Part shown: positions 14,845 to 23,400 of the stretch, one piece after another | How the letters are laid out: every line of letters begins with the position of its first letter | Position numbering within the stretch: the first letter of the stretch is position 1 | Source: Armatimonadota bacterium | GTDB taxonomy: Bacteria; Armatimonadota; UBA5829 | DNA: 41,035 nucleotides | Reading direction: 5' to 3' | Assembly (NCBI GenBank): GCA_026392045.1 | Contig: JAPLCU010000187.1 | Span: forward strand, 1 to 41,035 | Position numbers and translations under genes: made by a program | The notes under the pieces: model-generated | The model's input: only the letters and a program-made list of their open reading frames with translations | What the model was told of the DNA's origin: nothing | Database searches by the model: none

Positions 14845-16520
14845 ATGTCTCTTCACCAAGTCGGTTGGGAATCACATTGACATTCCTCATCTTCTGTTCA
14901 GAGGTGGTGGTAATGTGTCTTTTGCCTATCCTTAAAATACGTTCGGTCTGGGTAACTGCCATAATAGATGCGATTGTGTTGGTTGTGTTATTTGTGCCAT
15001 GGGTTTACGTGTTTGTGTTTCGTCCTTTGAATCTCCAGATCATCGAACGCAAGCGAGTGGAGGACGCGCTGCGCCTGGCCAATGCTGAGATCGACAAAGT
15101 GAACTGCCAACTCGAAACGGCATTGCTTGCTTCTAAAGAATATGCAGTATTTTTGGAGATTGCGAAAGGGGAGATCGAGGAGAATGCTGTCGAGTTGAGT
15201 CACCAGGCAACCCACGATGCGCTCACGGGCTTACCCAATCGCCATTACTTCGAGCAACATCTCAGTAAGCTCATCAAGAGCGCTTCAGGCAAGAAATTAC
15301 GCTCGCTGGCTGTGCTATTCATTGACCTGGACAACTTCAAGATGGTAAATGATACTCTGGGCCATAAAGCGGGTGACGCACTGCTTGTGGACACCGCAGC
15401 CAGATTAAGTTCATGCCTTAGAGAAGGAGATATTCTAGCCAGGATGGATGGTGATGAGTTTACAATCTTGTTAGATAATATCAACTCTAAGGATGCCCCT
15501 GCAAAGGTAGCTCAGCGCATACTTGAGCAGATCTCCATGCCGTATGAGATCGTCGGAAGCAGGCTGGTCATTGGAGCAAGCATAGGGGTAAGCATCTGCC
15601 CGGATAACGCGACGGATGTGGTGGGACTGCTCAAATTCGCTGATGCTGCTATGTATAAGGCTAAGGAGATGGGACGTAATAATTGCCAGTTCTTCTCCGA
15701 CGAAATCAGCCAGGCAAACATGACAAGAATAGAGATGGAACAAGATCTCAGACTCGCTATTGAGCGGGATATGCTTAAGGTATACTACCAGCCCATAGTT
15801 GACATAAAAACAATGCAGATCGCGGGCGCTGAGGCGCTGCTGCGCTGGGACCATCCAGAGAAGGGAATGATCTCTCCCGGAATGTTTATACCTGTAGCCG
15901 AGGAGACTGGCCTGATACTTCAGATGGGTAAATTAGTTCTGGAAACCGCCTGCAAACAGTGCAGAAGCTGGCATGATATGGGTTACGATGACTTTGAGAT
16001 GTCGGTAAACGTGTCGCCCATCCAATTGAGCGACATTGGATTTGTGTCAGAAGTGGATGAAGCTCTTTCTCAGGTCGGTTTGCCTCCGGGCAGCCTGAAG
16101 ATCGAGGTCACCGAAACCACGCTCGCCAAAAACGAAAACGACGAACTGGATGTTTTGGGCATTCTGAAGTCCCTGGGTGTGAGTATATGCCTCGACGATT
16201 TCGGAGTCGGCTTCTCATCGCTCAGCAGGCTCAACAAACTTCCGATCTCTCACTTGAAGATAGATGGGTATTTCATCAGGAACTGCGACCAAAACCAGAA
16301 TGACAGGGCTATGACCGAGTCAATAATTGTGATGGCCCACAATCTTGGCATGCGGGTTACGGCTGAGTGGGTTGAAGACCAGGAACAAATGGCGACTATC
16401 AGATCGCTGGATTGCGACTATGCGCAGGGATACTTAATCAGTCCAGCGCTAGCAGCAGACGCATTTGAATCTTTCCTCAAAGACTGGAGCGCATCGCAGC
16501 AGTCCAGGGATGCCGCTTGA
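14841..16520 (+). CDS. Membrane GGDEF-EAL c-di-GMP turnover protein
   Basis: The 559-residue product has two transmembrane helices (about 11-31 and 36-58) and a helical linker (about 66-120). A diguanylate cyclase domain (about 122-290) follows, with signature DGDEF (203-207) in place of GGDEF and the inhibitory RxxD site REGD (194-197) at the correct five-residue spacing. The phosphodiesterase domain (about 298-550) has EALLRW (331-336), DDFGVGFSSL (452-461), LKIDGYFI and AQGYLISPA. EAL residues look intact, so I infer phosphodiesterase activity with a possibly weakened or regulatory cyclase domain. It probably controls pili or matrix. Its stop lies 10 bases from the convergent neighbour. 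Confidence 0.93.
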   Translation: MNVSSPSRLGITLTFLIFCSEVVVMCLLPILKIRSVWVTAIIDAIVLVVLFVPWVYVFVFRPLNLQIIERKRVEDALRLANAEIDKVNCQLETALLASKEYAVFLEIAKGEIEENAVELSHQATHDALTGLPNRHYFEQHLSKLIKSASGKKLRSLAVLFIDLDNFKMVNDTLGHKAGDALLVDTAARLSSCLREGDILARMDGDEFTILLDNINSKDAPAKVAQRILEQISMPYEIVGSRLVIGASIGVSICPDNATDVVGLLKFADAAMYKAKEMGRNNCQFFSDEISQANMTRIEMEQDLRLAIERDMLKVYYQPIVDIKTMQIAGAEALLRWDHPEKGMISPGMFIPVAEETGLILQMGKLVLETACKQCRSWHDMGYDDFEMSVNVSPIQLSDIGFVSEVDEALSQVGLPPGSLKIEVTETTLAKNENDELDVLGILKSLGVSICLDDFGVGFSSLSRLNKLPISHLKIDGYFIRNCDQNQNDRAMTESIIVMAHNLGMRVTAEWVEDQEQMATIRSLDCDYAQGYLISPALAADAFESFLKDWSASQQSRDAA

Positions 16521-16530
16521 GCTACTTCTG

Positions 16531-17010
16531 TTATAAACCGTCCTGCAGATTAAGTCCAAGGCCGTCAATATTGGTTACTCTCCAGTAATGGGTTGGAATG
16601 ATAAGGCCATGCCAGCCCTTTTCTTTCGCGAGATATACCGTGAGGTCGCGCTTGTAGATGATGCCTCCGCCTTTATTATCTATAATGTTTAACTTGATAC
16701 TTGCCGTGGCGGCGTTATCGGCTATTATTGTCTTTTCCTGAACATATTCTACTTTGTAATCTTGTTCGGTGCGGAGAGCTTGCGCGGTAATGGCGCGCAG
16801 GTTATCATATTTCATGCCTGCCGGGTCTTTATAATTCTTTGAAACGCAGGAGATTGCTCCATCCAGGTCGCGCTTTTGGATTGCCGCAGCTGCCTGGGAG
16901 AAAAGCGCTTTGATTTTGGCTTGGTCGTCTCTGCGGTCGACGGTGAGATATGCGAATATCACATACCCCAAAGCGATAATTGCCACCATGATCCATATAA
17001 TTGCGCGCAT
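16531..17010 (-). CDS. Membrane-anchored NTF2-like small protein
   Basis: The frame is longer upstream, but the start is taken as ATG at 17010 (MRAIIWIMV), preceded by AGAGGTG. The upstream extension would run antisense through the kinase gene. The 159-residue product has an N-terminal membrane anchor or uncleaved signal (about 3-24). A helical and beta domain beginning KIKALFSQAAAAIQKRDLDGAISCVSKNYKD resembles NTF2/SnoaL-like folds used for small-molecule or protein binding. Function is unknown. It is divergent from the Clp1-like gene with 43 bases between the starts, so they may share a promoter region. Confidence 0.75.
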   Translation of the reverse strand: MRAIIWIMVAIIALGYVIFAYLTVDRRDDQAKIKALFSQAAAAIQKRDLDGAISCVSKNYKDPAGMKYDNLRAITAQALRTEQDYKVEYVQEKTIIADNAATASIKLNIIDNKGGGIIYKRDLTVYLAKEKGWHGLIIPTHYWRVTNIDGLGLNLQDGL

Positions 17011-17053
17011 CTCGTTCACCTCTTTCTGTTTTCTATATATACAAGACTGGTTT

Positions 17054-18160
17054 ATGCAGGAATTTGTTTCATCAATTGGGAAAAGGTTCATTGTGAATAT
17101 TAGTCCCGAATGGGTTAACCTGGTTAATGATATCATATCCGTGCCCGGAGTTGTTATGGTCCTCGGCAATACTGATGTGGGCAAGACGAACTTTTGCCTG
17201 CAGCTTTGTGCAGCCGGATACCAGGCTAGTATACCCACATTTATCGTGGATGCAGACGTTGGGCAGTCTGAAATCGGCGCACCGGGTACGATCAGCATGG
17301 CGATAGTAGATAAGCCCATCGAGGCGCTCTCAGACCTGAAGCCAAAGCGGCTCTATTTTGTGGGTGGAACGAGCCCTATCGGCCACATGATGGAGTGTGC
17401 GATTGGCGTCAAAAAGATGGTTGACGCCGCGCTGGAACTTGGCGCAAAGCTTGTTGTTGTAGACACGACGGGCATGGTGGAAGGCGAACCCGGCAGGAAG
17501 CTGAAAACTTACAAAACCGATCTTGTGAGGCCGAATTATTTAGTCGGCATACAAAAGCGGCGCGAGATAGAGCACCTGCTTGCGCCATTTTCGAAGATCG
17601 AGTCTGTTAAGACGATAGCTTTGAAAGCATCCGCTGAAGCTCGGAGGAAACCAACCGAATTTCGCACCGCTCGCAGACGGCTTAATTTCTATAACCACTT
17701 CCACGATGTGCACGGGCATATTATTCGGATGCAGGATGTTTGCTGCTGGAATACGTGGCTTGGCACGGGCCGCCCGATGAAGTGGCAATATATGAAGAGT
17801 ATCGAAGATGCGCTGAAGTGCAAGGTGCTCCACGCGGAAATCACCGGCGACGGCATCTTTATCGTCTCCGAACGCGCTTGTTCCAAATCTGGTATGGTTA
17901 TTTTAGAGGAAGAGTTTAAGACTAGCAAGATAACTATCATGCCTGGCGAACTTTTTGGAAACTTGCTGGTTGGCCTCGCCGACGAAAACGGCCACACGCT
18001 CAATGTGGGCTTGATTCAGGCTATCGATTTCAAGCAAAAATGCATATTCGTTTTGTCTCCAATGAAGACTATTTCCCCGGTGAGGGTTGTTCAATTTGGC
18101 TCTCTTCGGGTTACAAAGGAAGGCCTGGAGCTTGGCGCTCTGAGGTGGGGTGAGTTTTGA
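17054..18160 (+). CDS. Clp1/Grc3-family polynucleotide 5'-hydroxyl kinase-like protein
   Basis: The 368-residue product has the diagnostic motifs of this mainly eukaryotic and archaeal RNA kinase family. They are the P-loop GNTDVGKT (38-45), DADVGQSEIGAPGTIS (66-81), YFVGGTSPIGH (clasp/lid region) and VVDTTGMVEGEPGRKLKTYKTDLVRP. The C-terminal half (about 210-368) is less conserved. Family members phosphorylate 5'-OH ends of RNA or DNA, and a nucleic-acid substrate here is inferred. ATG 17054 has no ribosome site. GTG 17093 is preceded by GGGAAAAGG and may be the true start. The 3' end overlaps the phosphatase gene by TTGA. Confidence 0.85.
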   Translation: MQEFVSSIGKRFIVNISPEWVNLVNDIISVPGVVMVLGNTDVGKTNFCLQLCAAGYQASIPTFIVDADVGQSEIGAPGTISMAIVDKPIEALSDLKPKRLYFVGGTSPIGHMMECAIGVKKMVDAALELGAKLVVVDTTGMVEGEPGRKLKTYKTDLVRPNYLVGIQKRREIEHLLAPFSKIESVKTIALKASAEARRKPTEFRTARRRLNFYNHFHDVHGHIIRMQDVCCWNTWLGTGRPMKWQYMKSIEDALKCKVLHAEITGDGIFIVSERACSKSGMVILEEEFKTSKITIMPGELFGNLLVGLADENGHTLNVGLIQAIDFKQKCIFVLSPMKTISPVRVVQFGSLRVTKEGLELGALRWGEF

Positions 18161-18798
18161 TCAGATTATATTTAATTAGGCATGGTGAGACCGAGTTCAA
18201 TCTTCAAAGACGCATTCAAGGGCAGAGCGACAGCCCTCTCACGTTGCTGGGCATCAAGCAGACGGAGGTTGTGACGCGGCGATTAGCTTCTGAGAGCTTT
18301 GATGCCGTATACTCAAGCGATCTCGACCGTGCTATGCAGACTGCGGAGATCATCGCCCGCTCACACTCGCTGCCGATCCACCCTACGCCGCTTCTGCGCG
18401 AGAGAGCCTTCGGGGTTGTGCAAGGGATGACTCGGCAGGAGATCGAAGAACGCTTCCCCACCGACCAGCACGCATGGCGACGCACTCCATCCGGCGCTCC
18501 TCCTGACGCTGAGACCCATCAGCAGGTAATCGAGCGCTGCGCTCGGTTCATCTCAGAGGTGATTGGAGAACAACCGGACGGCTCACAGGTTCTCGTTATA
18601 TGCCATGGGGGTTCGCTTAGCGGCCTTGTGCTATCTGCTCTGGACTTGCCGATATCCGCCTATCGTAAGCTGCATTTCTCCAACGCCAGCCTATCCATAT
18701 TAGAAGTTGGCGAGAACCCATCGCTGCGATTGATGAATGACACCTGCCACCTGGCGAACGTCGAAGTGACTGATGTTGACGCAGACAACGCCGGGTAA
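18157..18798 (+). CDS. Histidine phosphatase family protein (CobC/GpmB-like)
   Basis: The start is TTG 18157, overlapping the upstream TGA. The 213-residue protein carries LIRHGETEFN with the phospho-accepting His, Arg in the SSDLDRAMQTAEI region, the acidic Glu in LLRERAFG, and the second His in VLVICHGG. The family includes alpha-ribazole phosphatase, phosphoglycerate mutase-like and sugar- or nucleotide-phosphate phosphatases, and sequence alone does not fix the substrate. Direct translational coupling to a polynucleotide-kinase-like gene is suggestive, but no cobalamin gene is nearby. Confidence 0.9.
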   Translation: MIRLYLIRHGETEFNLQRRIQGQSDSPLTLLGIKQTEVVTRRLASESFDAVYSSDLDRAMQTAEIIARSHSLPIHPTPLLRERAFGVVQGMTRQEIEERFPTDQHAWRRTPSGAPPDAETHQQVIERCARFISEVIGEQPDGSQVLVICHGGSLSGLVLSALDLPISAYRKLHFSNASLSILEVGENPSLRLMNDTCHLANVEVTDVDADNAG

Positions 18799-18830
18799 GA
18801 GCCTGCTCCATAGGTTCAGGTATGTGCGGT

Positions 18831-18877
18831 GTTTCGGGATTTGAATGGAGCCGCAGGCGGAATGGAAATCCCGAAAC
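18831..18877. repeat. Dispersed palindrome, family 3, long-loop copy
   Basis: GTTTCGGGATTT (18831-18842) pairs perfectly with AAATCCCGAAAC (18866-18877) across a 23-base loop. Other copies are at 28837 and 32371, and a related one lies inside a coding region at 24382. It lies 33 bases after the phosphatase stop and could also form a transcript end. Confidence 0.85.
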
Positions 18878-19014
18878 CTCCGGACGCACTATCTAACAAT
18901 CCTTGATCGGGTGCGATATCTATCGTGCCCGCCAGCAAGCAACCATAAAGTGACGAAATTATGACACCAATTTGCTTGAATGTGTGTAAGCACGCCCGAA
19001 TGAGGGTAAAACGG

Positions 19015-19068
19015 CTGCAAAGATAGCGACTTAGCAGTCATTATGTGTGCTTGCTATCGAACTTGCAG
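19015..19068 (+). promoter_or_regulatory. Two-step stem-loop abutting the ribosome site of the beta-helix gene
   Basis: CTGCAA (19015-19020) pairs with TTGCAG (19063-19068), and GATAGC (19022-19027) pairs with GCTATC (19053-19058), enclosing a 25-base loop. The 3' arm runs into the AGGAGGG ribosome site (19067-19073) of the gene starting at 19081. Folding could affect access to the ribosome site. I do not recognise a known riboswitch class. Confidence 0.5.
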
Positions 19069-19080
19069 GAGGGTGACGAA

Positions 19081-20517
19081 ATGGCGAGAAAGCTCTTATT
19101 GTTGGTGACGATTCTTTGCTTGTGTGGGTTAGCTCTGCCAGCTCTCGGGACCGTGTTCGTGAAGGTTGGAGGGGTGGGTAACGGCAGCAGTTGGGCGAAT
19201 GCGTTCGGCCAGATTCAATTTGGAATAGAGGCGGCGTTCGCCATAGGCGGCGACCAAGTTTGGGTTGCGGCAGGCACGTACGAAAAAGTGCTGATCCTCA
19301 GAGAGGGCGTGAAACTCTATGGAGGATTCAAAGGTAATGAGGCCAATCTTTCGGACAGACCCGCGTTCCCAAGACCAGCCCCCGACCCATTCGCGTCGAT
19401 AATCGATGGAAAAGGGACGGGAAGCGCAGTCACAATGGCATTTGCGTTGACTTCAAACACCATCATCTCTGGCTTCACAATTACCAACGGCTACAATGAT
19501 TATGGCGGCGGTGGGATATTGTGCTTTTACACCAATCCTATCATATCCCAGAACATCATCACAGGCAATGGTGGGAGCCGTGGGGCCGGGATTTACTGTG
19601 TTGGAGGCGCTGCTACTATCAGCGACAACCTCATCACAGACAACTTCGCGGATGCTTGGGGAGGCGGCATTTGCTGCGAAGCGCAGGCCAAACCCTTTAT
19701 AGGTTACAACACTATCAGCAATAACAGCGCCGCTTATTATGGCGCGGGAATAGACTGCGAATGCCAGTCGTCTCCATGCATACTCAGCAACAATATACTG
19801 GGAAACAGCGCAGGATTTGACGGAGGCGGAATATTTGTATTTGATGGGTCTTCGCCAAGCATTACCGCCAACTGGATAATCGGTAATACGGCCGATTTGT
19901 ATGGCGGCGGCATCTACTGCGCCAACTCTTCGCCGCCAATCACGCGAAATCTCATAACGAGCAACAAATCTCTGCTCAACGGCGGCGGGATATACATTTA
20001 CGACCATTCTTCGCCTACGGTAACAGATAATATCATCGCTGGCAATACTGCGAAAGAATACGGCGGAGGAATCTGCGTTTGGTGGTATTCATTGCCAATC
20101 CTGACCAACAATACAATTGCTTCGAATATCGCATCGAAAAAGGGCGGCGGGATTGCCTATGCCTACAAAAGTTCGGCGAACACCTGGAACAATATAGTCG
20201 CATTTAACTCGTCAGGACTCTACTCATATACAAGCACACCCATTGTGCGCTTCAACTGCGTCTACAACCCTGCCGGGGCGAACTACACCGGCCTCACGCC
20301 AGCTCCAGGCAGCGGAAATATCTCCGTAGACCCGCTCTTTGTGAATCTGGCATTGGGTGATTATCACCTTACGGCTCCATCGCCGTGCGTTAACACGGGG
20401 TTCAACACCGCCCCGGCGATTCCGCCGGTCGATTACGCCGGTTTCAACCGCATAGTCGGCGCAAGGGTGGACATGGGCGCATACGAGTCTGCCTTCTTAT
20501 CACCCATTAGAAGATAA
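19081..20517 (+). CDS. Exported right-handed beta-helix protein
   Basis: ATG 19081 is chosen because AGGAGGG lies 7 bases upstream. An earlier in-frame ATG at 19045 lies within the stem-loop. The 478-residue product has a signal peptide (about 1-23, MARKLLLLVTILCLCGLALPALG). An N-terminal cap (GNGSSWANAFGQIQFGIEAA, VWVAAGTYEKVL, GVKLYGGFKG) is followed by about ten parallel beta-helix turns with the recurring YGGGI or GGGI pattern and Asn ladders (about 130-410). The C-terminal VDYAGFNRIVGARVDMGAYE is typical of choice-of-anchor Q cell-surface proteins. I infer a secreted polysaccharide-binding or adhesive protein. No catalytic residues are identifiable. Confidence 0.9.
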   Translation: MARKLLLLVTILCLCGLALPALGTVFVKVGGVGNGSSWANAFGQIQFGIEAAFAIGGDQVWVAAGTYEKVLILREGVKLYGGFKGNEANLSDRPAFPRPAPDPFASIIDGKGTGSAVTMAFALTSNTIISGFTITNGYNDYGGGGILCFYTNPIISQNIITGNGGSRGAGIYCVGGAATISDNLITDNFADAWGGGICCEAQAKPFIGYNTISNNSAAYYGAGIDCECQSSPCILSNNILGNSAGFDGGGIFVFDGSSPSITANWIIGNTADLYGGGIYCANSSPPITRNLITSNKSLLNGGGIYIYDHSSPTVTDNIIAGNTAKEYGGGICVWWYSLPILTNNTIASNIASKKGGGIAYAYKSSANTWNNIVAFNSSGLYSYTSTPIVRFNCVYNPAGANYTGLTPAPGSGNISVDPLFVNLALGDYHLTAPSPCVNTGFNTAPAIPPVDYAGFNRIVGARVDMGAYESAFLSPIRR

Positions 20518-20540
20518 CAAATAAGCGATAGGATGAGCGA

Positions 20541-20586
20541 AAAAACCGGGCGGCAGGTGATATGCTTGCCGCCCGGTCTTTGTCTT
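20541..20586. terminator. Bidirectional intrinsic terminator
   Basis: A perfect 11-bp GC-rich stem ACCGGGCGGCA / TGCCGCCCGGT (20545-20555 and 20567-20577) is flanked by AAAAA on the left and CTTTGTCTT on the right. It can end transcription of the + strand beta-helix gene and, with a U-run on the other side, of the - strand BRO-N gene. Nothing else is seen between 20518 and 20692. Confidence 0.85.
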
Positions 20587-20692
20587 CAGTTTTATAATGA
20601 TGCGGGAAATCTTGGTTGGATTGGCATCGGGCCTTTGAGGAAAAACTCATTCATACTCACAGGAAGAACTCCTGCAAATCCAGATGAAGCTG

Positions 20693-21565
20693 TTATTCAT
20701 CGCCATCCACCGTCTTTACGCTATTGAGTTTTCTTGTTGGGCTTTCCGGAGGCAAGAAATTATCGCCGGAGACCACACTCCTTCCGGTTTTCTGCTCCAG
20801 CTCAATGCGGGCTTTTTGGGCGATCTTGCCGCCTGTCTTACCTGCTTCTGCATTTTCGGCCATGCCGGTCGCCACCACGCTCTCGGCAATCTGGCGGGTG
20901 GAAAGCTCCGCAAGGGCCGTAAAGATTAGCTCTGCTTCGCTCATGTGGTCCCGCAGGTTCTGGGTCTTGAGACCCTTGATGTCCTTGTGCTTCTTAACTG
21001 AAACGCCGCTCCATTCCTGATGAATGATATTGGTCAGAACGGCATATTCATCTTCTTCGTTTATCTCGTGATCTTTCCAGTAATCGGTGAGTTTGTTGCG
21101 GGTTTCCTGCCCCATCATCCGCTGCTGAATCCATTTCTCGCTTCGTCCGTGCTGCTGCCAGTATTCGCGGGCGCGGTCAAGGGATCGAGCCGGATCGCTC
21201 ATGTCCTGAATCCGCTCGTAACCTACCTTGGCGAGCCAAAGTTTGATGGGTTCCGCTTTGGGACTCGGAACCGATTGTATGATTCGCAGGAGCGTTTCCG
21301 GCGAAGCTGCGTCGGTCAAACGCATCTTTCCGTCCTCGGCAATCATTTTCAACCGGTTACAATCTGTAACCGTTTGACTACCCTCTTTCTTTAGCCGATT
21401 TTTCAGAACTTTCCAGTAATTTCGCGCGGCCTGATGATCTGGCTGCCCAATCAAAGCCGCGATAATATCCACCACCGAGAAAAACCACATTTCGGACCGT
21501 TCATCATAAACCCGGCGAATATTATAACTCTCAAAAACCGCAAGCGCCTGTTCTTTATTCATCAT
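20693..21565 (-). CDS. BRO-N domain protein (phage antirepressor-like)
   Basis: The product has 290 residues. The N-terminal half (MNKEQALAVFESYNIRRVYDERSEMWFFSVVDIIAAL to about residue 120) is a BRO-N/antirepressor domain of the kind found in phages and large DNA viruses and in many bacterial chromosomes. The C-terminal half is helical and charged, with WIQQRMMGQETRNKLTDYW and EEDEYAVLTNIIHQEW. The ending (KTGGKIAQKARIELEQKTGRSVVS) is common in chromosomal BRO-N proteins. ATG 21562 is better spaced from GGAG than 21565. No other phage gene is nearby, so it is probably a lone acquired gene; its role may be DNA-binding. Confidence 0.85.
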   Translation of the reverse strand: MMNKEQALAVFESYNIRRVYDERSEMWFFSVVDIIAALIGQPDHQAARNYWKVLKNRLKKEGSQTVTDCNRLKMIAEDGKMRLTDAASPETLLRIIQSVPSPKAEPIKLWLAKVGYERIQDMSDPARSLDRAREYWQQHGRSEKWIQQRMMGQETRNKLTDYWKDHEINEEDEYAVLTNIIHQEWSGVSVKKHKDIKGLKTQNLRDHMSEAELIFTALAELSTRQIAESVVATGMAENAEAGKTGGKIAQKARIELEQKTGRSVVSGDNFLPPESPTRKLNSVKTVDGDE

Positions 21566-21608
21566 TCAACTCCATTGGACGAACCATCAATTCAATGAAC
21601 GCGATTTC

Positions 21609-22901
21609 TTACATCTGCAGCATTTCAGCATCAAGAATAATGGTCTGGTCGCGGCGTCTTCCAACGCTTACCATGCAGATGGGCGTTTCCACCAAATCGG
21701 CGATTTTTGCGACATAGCGCTTTGTGTTCTCAGGCAGGTCGGCAAATTCTTTGATTTCGGAAATATCTTCGCTCCAGCCCGGCAGTTCCTCAAAAATCGG
21801 TTTGGCTTTTGCTAATTCTTCAATATCTTGCGGGAAATCCGTAACCCGCTTGCCGTCGATCTCGTAGGCCGTGCAGACCTTGACCTTATCGAATCCGCTC
21901 AAAACATCCAGCAGGCTGAGGGTAATGGCAGATGTGGCGTTGAGTGCGGATGTATACCTCACCGCGACCGAATCAAACCAGCCGCATCTGCGCGGGCGGC
22001 CGGTGGTGGTTCCGTATTCATTGCCGTTTTTGCGAATGCGCTCGCCGGTTGCGCACTCAAGCTCGGTTGGGAATGGCCCTTCGCCAACTCTTGTGGTATA
22101 AGCTTTGACCACACCTATTACGCGGTCGATTGAGGTTGGTCCGACTCCCGTGCCGATGCAAGCCCCTCCAGCCCCGCAGTGTGAGCTGGTGACATACGGG
22201 TAGGTGCCGTGGTCGATATCCAAAAGCGAGGCATGCGCGCCTTCAAAAACAATATTCGCATAATTCTTAGATGCATTATAGAGAAGCATCGCCGTGTTGG
22301 TCACAAACGGAGCAATCACTTCCGCATAGGCCTTATACTCGTTAAAGACCGCTTCCGCATCCAGAGGTTTGCCGCCATATACCTTGGTTATGATGTCATT
22401 CTTGCGCTTAATTACCGCGCTAAGCCGCTCGCGAAATCTCTGCGGGTCAACAAATTCGGAAATACGAATACCAATGCGTGACATCTTATCCGCATAGCAC
22501 GGGCCGATGCCCATGCCTGTTGTGCCAATCTTGCTGGAACCTTTGGAAGATTCCTCCAGCTCATCGAAAATATTATGGTAAGGCAGGATGATATGCGCGT
22601 TGCCGCTCACCTTGATCCTGTTGGTGTTTATGCCGCGCTCCTTGAGCGCCAGCAACTCACCGCAGAAGACTTTCGGGTCCAGCACAACGCCATCGGCAAT
22701 CACAACAGTGACGCCCTCATGCAAAATGCCGACCGGCACCGTATGAAATTTATAAACGCTTTCGCCCACCACCACGGTATGGCCGGCGTTATTTCCGCCA
22801 TTATAGCGCACTACATAATCAGCTTCCTGCGCGAGAAAGTCCACAACTTTCCCCTTGGCTTCATCGCCCCACAGCAATCCGATAACTATCACATTTGCCA
22901 T
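21609..22901 (-). CDS. purA: Adenylosuccinate synthetase
   Basis: The 430-residue enzyme has the PurA motifs WGDEAKGK near the N-terminus, YNGGNNAGHTVV with the catalytic His, TTGMGIGPCYADK, ERIRKNGNEYGTTTGRPRRCGWFD and the C-terminal VSVGRRRDQTI. It joins IMP and aspartate with GTP to make adenylosuccinate in purine synthesis. The canonical WGDEGKGK has Ala for the second Gly here. ATG 22901 with AAGGAG 7 bases upstream is preferred over the preceding TTG. It stands alone as a single gene. Confidence 0.96.
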   Translation of the reverse strand: MANVIVIGLLWGDEAKGKVVDFLAQEADYVVRYNGGNNAGHTVVVGESVYKFHTVPVGILHEGVTVVIADGVVLDPKVFCGELLALKERGINTNRIKVSGNAHIILPYHNIFDELEESSKGSSKIGTTGMGIGPCYADKMSRIGIRISEFVDPQRFRERLSAVIKRKNDIITKVYGGKPLDAEAVFNEYKAYAEVIAPFVTNTAMLLYNASKNYANIVFEGAHASLLDIDHGTYPYVTSSHCGAGGACIGTGVGPTSIDRVIGVVKAYTTRVGEGPFPTELECATGERIRKNGNEYGTTTGRPRRCGWFDSVAVRYTSALNATSAITLSLLDVLSGFDKVKVCTAYEIDGKRVTDFPQDIEELAKAKPIFEELPGWSEDISEIKEFADLPENTKRYVAKIADLVETPICMVSVGRRRDQTIILDAEMLQM

Positions 22902-22963
22902 CAAAGAACTCCTTGCCTAATAAGCCGCCACAGAAAAGCGCCTATTGGTCAGTCAACCCTACA

Positions 22964-22992
22964 ACGGTACCAAAAATGAGCCCATTTGTCAA
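22964..22992 (-). promoter_or_regulatory. Possible purA promoter
   Basis: On the minus strand a perfect TTGACA (22992-22987) is followed after 17 bases by TACCGT (22969-22964). The -35 is ideal and the -10 is weak. It lies 63 bases upstream of purA and outside the adjacent repeat cluster. Confidence 0.35.
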
Positions 22993-23012
22993 GGAAATTG
23001 CGGGCAATTTAG

Positions 23013-23323
23013 GTGTTGGGTGTTAGGTGTTGGGTGTTGGGGAAGGGGAAGGCGAGGCTCCCGCCGAGCCGAAAGCTAAGCCCACTTGCTTCGGTATCCT
23101 GATGCCAAAGCCGCGGCCGCAGGCCGCGAGTCCCTGGTGTTGGGTGTTAGGTGTTGGGTGTTGGGAATGGGAGGGCGAGGCTTCCGCCGAGCCGAAAGCT
23201 AAGCCCACTTGCTTCGGTATCCTGATGCCGAAGCCGCGGCCGCAGGCCGCGAGTCCCTGGTGTTGGGTGTTAGGTGTTAGGTGTTGGGTGTTGGGAATGG
23301 GAGGGCGAGGCTCCCGCCGAGCC
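23013..23323. repeat. Composite repeat cluster: two and a half ~123-bp units
   Basis: Units begin at 23013, 23137 and 23260. Each starts with four or five heptamers (GTGTTGG/GTGTTAG) and continues with the family 2 palindrome GGCGAGGCTCCCGCCGAGCC (23051, 23174, 23304). The first two units then add GAAAGCTAAGCCCACTT, the family 1 palindrome (23088 and 23211) and a short palindrome CGCGGCCGCAGGCCGCG (23112 and 23235). The third unit stops after family 2. This fills most of the 22902-23400 gap. ORFs through it in several frames are artefacts of the repeats. Confidence 0.95.
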
Positions 23324-23400
23324 AAATTCTTCGCTCGGAACACTTGCTATAGAATACAAGTCTAACAAGCAATCAGCAGAATCACATGGAGGATGTCCCA

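Noticed and set aside
18900-19080. c-di-GMP (GEMM) riboswitch upstream of the beta-helix gene
   Set aside because: A GCAAAG is present, but the two conserved helices and receptor motifs of the class are not. A plain nested stem-loop fits better.
23023-23365. Long ORFs on both strands in the composite repeat
   Set aside because: They consist only of translated heptamers and palindromes (GEGEAPAEP-type phrases) and contain no independent sequence.
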